Source: an uncultured Fibrobacter sp. (GTDB lineage Bacteria; Fibrobacterota; Fibrobacteria; Fibrobacterales; Fibrobacteraceae). Taken from it: a stretch of 8,909 bases of DNA. Below the pieces are notes generated by a model that saw only the letters and a program-made list of their open reading frames with translations, had not been told where the DNA came from and made no database searches. The stretch spans positions 1-8,909 of the forward strand of contig CAMZFJ010000050.1 of assembly GCA_947306025.1 (NCBI GenBank), written 5' to 3'. How positions within the stretch are numbered: position 1 is the first letter of the stretch; every line of letters starts with the position of its first letter. This document shows, in pieces, positions 5,052 to 8,909 of the stretch. The translations under genes and the position numbers were made by a program.

Positions 5052-7151
5052 ATGAAATTCAGAATCGTTTACGATAAGCCGGGTCGCCTTCGCTTGCGTG
5101 CTGGGGCGTACGCTTTTGAACGTGATTATGAAGCGCGCATTCACAAGGCTTGCTTGAGTGAGCCTTGCGTTAAAAGTGTTGTGGTGCGTAGCGTCAATGG
5201 CGGGCTCCTTTTTGAATATTCCGCCAAGGCGGGTGATTTCGAGACGAGCCGTAAGCGGATTCTTGATTTTGTAAGTGCGCTCAACCCCAAAGAATTGCCC
5301 GAATGCGACGGTGAAACGGAATACCAGTTGCAAGCTTTGGATGACGGGTTTAAAAACAACCTTGCGATGATGATTGCAAGGCGCTATTTGTCGCGTTGGT
5401 TTTTGCCGCCCCCGATTCGCACGGCGATTACGGTTGTTCGTGGGTTGCGTTATGTGGCTCGCGGAATTTCAACGCTCATGAGCGGAAACCTCACCGTTGA
5501 TGTATTGGACGGTGCTGCCATTGGCGCTTCGCTGTTGCAGCGTAATTACGAATCTGCTGGGACGGTCATGTTCCTTTTGGGCGTCTCGGGCTTGCTCGAA
5601 GATTACACTAAGGCGCGTACGCGTACGGCGCTTACAGGGAGCCTCGCCGTCAAGGTAGATAAGGTCTGGGTCGTGAAAGACGGCGTGGATACTTTGGTGG
5701 ATATGAAGGATGTCCAGGTCGATGATCTTGTTCGCATTCGCTCTGGCAGCATGATTCCTGTGGACGGTCGCGTGATAGAAGGCGAAGCCTTCGTGAATGA
5801 ATCGACGATGACAGGCGAATCCAAGGCGGTGATGAAGACTGCGGGCAGAATTGTCTTTGCAGGGACGGTTCTTGAAGAAGGCGCGATTGTCGTGAAGGTC
5901 CATGCGGTCAATAGCAATACGAAAATCCAAAAAATTGTGGAACTGATTGACCGTAGCGAAGACTTGAAGGCTAGCGTGCAGAGTCGTGCCGAGCATTTGG
6001 CGGATAGCATCGTGCCGTTCAGTTTCCTTGGTTTTGGGCTTACGCTTTTGCTGACGCAAAACATCTCGCGTGCGGTTTCCATCTTGATGGTGGATTACTC
6101 TTGCGCGATAAAGCTTTCGACGCCGATTTCCGTGATTTCTGCATTGCGTGAAGCGGCGGATATGGACATGACGGTGAAGGGCGGCAAGTACTTGGAAGAG
6201 CTTGCGCTTGCCGATACGATTGTGTTCGACAAGACGGGAACGCTCACGAAGGCGGAACCGCGACTCGAAAAGATTATTCCGTTCGGCGAGTATTCCGAAA
6301 AGCGTATCTTGAAAATTGCGGCATGCATCGAGGAACATTTCCCGCATAGCATGGCTCGTGCGATTGTCAAGGCAGCGATGGAACGCAATATCAATCACGC
6401 CGAAGAACATGCCGATGTGCAGTACATCGTGGCGCACGGTATCGCGACTTCGCTCAAGGGCAAGCGCGTGGTCATCGGAAGCAAGCACTTTGTCATCGAA
6501 GATGAAAAGGTCAATGTTTCTGAAGCGAACCAGGCGATTATTGACGAACAGGCGGGTGCTGCGTCCGTGATTTACCTCGGCATTGGCGGCGAGTTGGCGG
6601 GAGCCATTTGCATTGGCGACCCTCCGCGTGAAGAAGCTGCAGATGCCATTCGCGGACTGCGTGAAAGCGGAATCAAGAATGTGGTAATGCTTACGGGCGA
6701 TAGCTTGAATGCAGCAGAACGCGTTGCAGAACATTTGGGAATTGATACGTTCTATGCGCAGGTCTTGCCCGAAGATAAGCACCGCTATGTAGAACAAATG
6801 AAGTCCGAAGGCAAGCGTGTTATTATGGTGGGTGACGGCATCAATGACGCTCCTGCGCTTGCTGCGGCGAATGTCTCTGTCGCTATGAGCGATGCTAGTG
6901 ACATTGCCCGCGAAACTGCCGATGTGACGCTCCGCCGCGAAAATCTCGAAGACCTCGTGGAACTGCGCCTCTTGAGCCAAAAGCTGATGGGGCGCATCTC
7001 TGAAAATTACCGCTTTATCGTGACGTTCAATACGAGCTTGCTTGTAGGCGGTTTTCTCGGGCTCCTCTCGCCGACAACGTCTGCCTTCTTGCACAACGTA
7101 TCGACCATGGGCATTTGTGCAAAAAGCATGACCAAGCTGAAAGTGACATAA
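5052..7151 (+). CDS. P1B-type heavy-metal translocating P-type ATPase
   Basis: A 699-residue ATP-driven metal pump of the inner membrane. Catalytic motifs are intact: TGES of the actuator (residues 254-257), DKTGTLT with phosphorylated Asp393, and GDGIND (594-599). The nucleotide-domain HP pair of most P1B pumps reads FPHS here (430-433). The N-terminal ~75 residues look like a degenerate HMA domain with a PGRLRLR motif and no CxxC. The transport helix carries YSC (349-351, in VDYSCAIKLSTP) where classical pumps have CPC or SPC, and the last helix has HNVST (681-685). These features resemble the CtpC-like/anaerobe group whose metal (Zn or Mn suggested for CtpC) is not settled; specificity here is unknown. 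The small membrane protein upstream is its probable partner. The only good start, ATG 5052, has a weak ribosome site (AGG at 5037-5039, long spacer), so expression may depend on upstream translation or the folded repeat. A terminator follows at 7212. Confidence 0.93.
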   Translation: MKFRIVYDKPGRLRLRAGAYAFERDYEARIHKACLSEPCVKSVVVRSVNGGLLFEYSAKAGDFETSRKRILDFVSALNPKELPECDGETEYQLQALDDGFKNNLAMMIARRYLSRWFLPPPIRTAITVVRGLRYVARGISTLMSGNLTVDVLDGAAIGASLLQRNYESAGTVMFLLGVSGLLEDYTKARTRTALTGSLAVKVDKVWVVKDGVDTLVDMKDVQVDDLVRIRSGSMIPVDGRVIEGEAFVNESTMTGESKAVMKTAGRIVFAGTVLEEGAIVVKVHAVNSNTKIQKIVELIDRSEDLKASVQSRAEHLADSIVPFSFLGFGLTLLLTQNISRAVSILMVDYSCAIKLSTPISVISALREAADMDMTVKGGKYLEELALADTIVFDKTGTLTKAEPRLEKIIPFGEYSEKRILKIAACIEEHFPHSMARAIVKAAMERNINHAEEHADVQYIVAHGIATSLKGKRVVIGSKHFVIEDEKVNVSEANQAIIDEQAGAASVIYLGIGGELAGAICIGDPPREEAADAIRGLRESGIKNVVMLTGDSLNAAERVAEHLGIDTFYAQVLPEDKHRYVEQMKSEGKRVIMVGDGINDAPALAAANVSVAMSDASDIARETADVTLRRENLEDLVELRLLSQKLMGRISENYRFIVTFNTSLLVGGFLGLLSPTTSAFLHNVSTMGICAKSMTKLKVT

Positions 7152-7211
7152 GAAGATTCCCACATTACATCGGCTATGCTGCGCAGGTCGCGGGAATGAT
7201 AACGCTAAGTT

Positions 7212-7243
7212 TCGCTCTAGTTAAATGCTAGGGCGATTTTTTT
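7212..7243 (+). terminator. Intrinsic terminator after the P-type ATPase gene
   Basis: TCGCTCTAG (7212-7220) pairs with CTAGGGCGA (7228-7236) through nine pairs with one G-T, loop TTAAATG, followed by seven T (7237-7243). It lies 60 bases after the ATPase stop. The ATG in its loop (7225) is in frame with the next gene but is not a credible start. Confidence 0.88.
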
Positions 7244-7248
7244 ATAAT
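7243..7248 (+). promoter_or_regulatory. Consensus -10 box (TATAAT) overlapping the terminator T-run
   Basis: A perfect TATAAT ends nine bases before the ATG at 7258, which predicts transcription starting about 7255 and a leader of only a few bases. The matching -35 would lie in the terminator loop (GTTAAA or TTAAAT around 7220-7226) and is poor. Confidence 0.4.
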
Positions 7249-7257
7249 TTTCTGACT

Positions 7258-8451
7258 ATGAATAATTTTCGCTCCATCGATGAACTCATTCAGGCTCTTT
7301 CTCGCGAGAAGGCTTTGCTAAAAGAAATGTTTGCGAAGCGAAAAACGCTCTCGTTTCGCATGGATCTGGCGGAGCCACTTGTCGATTACAAAATGTCGCG
7401 TATTCAGTATTTGGTGGATTATGGCATCATTCGTGACAACGGAAATTTTTTGGAACTTGAAGATGTTTATCTCAAGTTCTTCGAAGAGGTTCTTGAAGTC
7501 AACGAAGAAATCAATGTCGAAAGCGTTAAGGCGAATATTGACCATCTGAACGAAACTATCGAATATTACTTGCAAGAAACGAATGAATCGCAAAAGTACA
7601 ATTACTTGCGCGAAGTGCGTCGAAGCTTGAAAAATATTGCACTCAATACAAAGCGTAACGTCATAGACTTGAAGCGTAATGTCGATAACACTTACAAGAA
7701 CGAACCAAATTACAAAATCAAAAAGGCGAAACTCAAGCATCTCGATGAAAAACGCGACGGTATCAAGTTGCAGATAATTGAAGCGGAAAAAGTGATAGAC
7801 AATCAGGCTGCATTTTTTAAAATTGCGATGGATGCGGATTTGCGAATTGTGGTTGATGATTTGCGGTATGACTTGAACGAGTCTTCGCACAACTTAATAG
7901 AAATCGAAAAGCAGATTATCGAATATCTGAACTTGATTGATTACCAAAGCGAACTATTGAAAAAGATTCGCTTGGTGAAATATTTCCGCGACCAGCAAGT
8001 GCTCGAAACGAATACTGATGTTACGAACGTTCTGGCGAGTCGAAACCCTGTTTGGATGGAACCGAATGTGGGCTACAGAATCAAGGTATCGCTCGATTGG
8101 CTGAGAGGAAGCGACGACGGACTCTCTGTATTGCGTGAAGTGTGTGGCCGAAAGCAGAACTGCAGCAACCTTCGAAAAAAATTGGCAGACCCGCTTGATG
8201 AAAGTGAAATTGCCGCACAGAATATCGTCATCCCGATGGTCGATCAGACCGAGATGAAAAACGAATTCATGGCGACGAGTACGGATTTGTTTTACTATGT
8301 CATGAATTACAGTTATCCCTACGAAATTGATTTGGAAGGAAAACTGGTGCTCTTTTGCCAGCTTGCATCGCAGTTCTCGGACGAATTTGAAATTACGGAC
8401 AAGTACGAAGAAGCGTATGGGTACGAATATCCGCTGATATATCCGAAGTGA
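7258..8451 (+). CDS. Coiled-coil protein of unknown function with possible winged-helix N-terminus
   Basis: A 397-residue soluble protein; I do not recognise its family. Residues about 10-85 are helical and end in a helix-turn-helix-like pattern with a short beta-wing (SRIQYLVDYGIIRDNGNFLE, 47-66). Residues about 85-250 are strongly charged, heptad-like helices (for example LKRNVDNTYKNEP and IEIEKQIIEYLNLIDYQSELLK in two adjoining blocks), followed by a mixed globular C-terminus ending YEYPLIYPK. No signal peptide, membrane span or nucleotide-binding motif is seen. The winged-helix plus coiled-coil order recalls MukF/MksF/JetA kleisins of SMC complexes, but no SMC or MksE-like gene is in the window, so this is only a guess. 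ATG 7258 is chosen because the in-frame ATG at 7225 lies inside the terminator loop; there is no Shine-Dalgarno site, consistent with a near-leaderless mRNA. The gene is AT-richer than the ATPase gene and abuts an ORF6N remnant, suggesting acquired DNA. Confidence 0.75.
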   Translation: MNNFRSIDELIQALSREKALLKEMFAKRKTLSFRMDLAEPLVDYKMSRIQYLVDYGIIRDNGNFLELEDVYLKFFEEVLEVNEEINVESVKANIDHLNETIEYYLQETNESQKYNYLREVRRSLKNIALNTKRNVIDLKRNVDNTYKNEPNYKIKKAKLKHLDEKRDGIKLQIIEAEKVIDNQAAFFKIAMDADLRIVVDDLRYDLNESSHNLIEIEKQIIEYLNLIDYQSELLKKIRLVKYFRDQQVLETNTDVTNVLASRNPVWMEPNVGYRIKVSLDWLRGSDDGLSVLREVCGRKQNCSNLRKKLADPLDESEIAAQNIVIPMVDQTEMKNEFMATSTDLFYYVMNYSYPYEIDLEGKLVLFCQLASQFSDEFEITDKYEEAYGYEYPLIYPK

Positions 8452-8809
8452 GTGCAAAATTTGCACCTCAAGTTGGGGCGGCAAAGATGCGCTCCCTACA
8501 CGTTTACCGAGCAAGGCGTTTATATGCTTATGTACATTCTCAAGGGCAATTTGGCTGTGCGTCAGAGCATCGCTCTAATATGTTTGTTCAAGAAAATGAA
8601 GGATTACATTGCCTCGGAAAATCAACAAATGCTTGGAAACACTGGCCTAGCGGAAAATTCCTTACAGATGGCGCAGAATGCTGTGCGAAAATGCGAAAAA
8701 TGTGAGTGTGCGGACTTACAGCGAGGAATTGAACGGCGAGGTTACTCCGGCGATGTACCACCCGATAGTGGAGGAATTGAAGAAAGTGTCGGCAGTGGGT
8801 AAATTTTAA
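8450..8809 (+). pseudogene. ORF6N-domain protein remnant, truncated and frameshifted
   Basis: ORF6N proteins are DNA-associated proteins of phages and other mobile elements. Three pieces are visible in two frames. The first (8450-8497) reads ECKICTSSWGGKDALP, matching the family's SSWGG..ALPY segment. The second, shifted by one base, starts at about 8497 and reads YTFTEQGVYMLMYILKG and on through FKKMKDYIASENQQMLGN, the hallmark second half of the domain. The third, shifted again around 8680-8700, reads SVRTYSEELNGEVTPAMYHP and ends VEELKKVSAVGKF at the TAA 8807-8809. The N-terminal half of the domain is absent: the first piece is preceded by a stop at 8435-8437, within the upstream gene. A one-base deletion near 8495 explains the first shift. 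A GTG-initiated frame at 8452 exists but starts mid-domain with no ribosome site, so I call this dead. Confidence 0.72.
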
Positions 8810-8823
8810 GAGCAAATTTTGAA

Positions 8824-8844
8824 AAATGTCATAATATGACATTT
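8824..8844. promoter_or_regulatory. 21-bp palindrome, operator-like
   Basis: AAATGTCATA (8824-8833) and TATGACATTT (8835-8844) are exact reverse complements around a single central A. The long, AT-rich, almost spacer-free palindrome looks like a binding site for a dimeric regulator; an RNA hairpin could only form with some central pairs open. It lies 15 bases after the ORF6N remnant. No gene start is visible in the 65 bases left in the window. Confidence 0.45.
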
Positions 8845-8867
8845 GAAGAATGTATATTTGCTAAGCA

Positions 8868-8903
8868 GAAGAAAAGACCCGCAATTTCAAGCTTGTTTGC
8901 GGG
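8868..8903 (-). terminator. Terminator-like hairpin, minus-strand orientation
   Basis: CCCGCAA (8878-8884) pairs with TTGCGGG (8897-8903), loop of 12 bases. On the minus strand the stem is followed by TCTTTTCTTCT (8877 down to 8867), the T-rich tail of an intrinsic terminator. It would end a minus-strand gene lying beyond the right edge. On the plus strand the bases after the stem are not T-rich. Confidence 0.5.
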
Positions 8904-8909
8904 CTGGAG

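Noticed and set aside
5469..7163. 564-codon minus-strand reading frame opposite the P-type ATPase gene
   Set aside because: Its translation is rich in His, Arg and Asn with no recognisable motif and results from codon bias of the real gene, whose catalytic motifs are all intact.
7258..8451. Calling this gene a Wadjet JetA or MksF protein
   Set aside because: The resemblance is only in general architecture; no family motif is recognised and no JetB, JetC or JetD-like partner is in the window.
7318..8514. Minus-strand reading frames opposite the coiled-coil gene (7318-7890, 7954-8514)
   Set aside because: Phe/Ile/Arg-rich mirror translations without motifs or ribosome sites.
8448..8705. Third + strand frame across the ORF6N remnant, opening at GTG 8448
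   Set aside because: The other two frames carry the ORF6N motifs; this one shows none and starts inside the preceding gene without a ribosome site.

Overview
The window looks like a piece of a Gram-negative anaerobe's chromosome, most likely a gut Fibrobacter or close relative. This is inference: the style of the secreted beta-barrel protein, the mix of gut-anaerobe families (FeoB with a long loop, DUF3793, short flavodoxin, a YSC-type metal P-type ATPase) and the structured intergenic repeats fit, but no marker gene is present to prove it. All intact genes lie on the + strand; long minus-strand reading frames are shadows of real genes.

Layout. Bases 1-1695 hold the C-terminal membrane half of the ferrous iron transporter FeoB, cut by the window edge. 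It carries a very long low-complexity loop in which a hairpin-rich DNA repeat is translated in frame. A strong hairpin, a possible 34-codon small gene (1817-1921) and an 11-bp inverted repeat then lead into a secreted beta-barrel outer membrane protein (1989-3125). A non-coding stretch (3126-3414) has two look-alike intrinsic terminators and a good sigma70-like promoter; it could encode a ~60-nt RNA or be an attenuated leader for the following pair, a DUF3793 protein (3415-3975) and a short-chain flavodoxin (4002-4430). FeoB, DUF3793 and flavodoxin together suggest an iron-supply/iron-sparing neighbourhood.

A spacer rich in GTTAG/CTAAC repeats separates these from a second module: a 74-residue single-span membrane protein (4660-4884), a 143-bp folded inverted-repeat element, and a P1B-type metal ATPase (5052-7151). 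The small protein resembles the P-type-ATPase-associated chaperone-like proteins (DUF1490/PacL, DUF6110), and the ATPase has YSC in place of CPC and no CxxC metal-binding domain. A clean terminator ends this module.

The right end looks like accessory DNA. An AT-richer gene (7258-8451) encodes a coiled-coil protein with a possible winged-helix N-terminus; I do not recognise its family, and a kleisin-like role is only a guess. Its promoter -10 overlaps the previous terminator and implies an almost leaderless mRNA. Directly at its stop codon begins a decayed ORF6N-domain (phage/mobile-element type) pseudogene, truncated at its N-terminus and broken by at least two frameshifts. A 21-bp palindrome and a terminator-like hairpin reading on the minus strand close the window.
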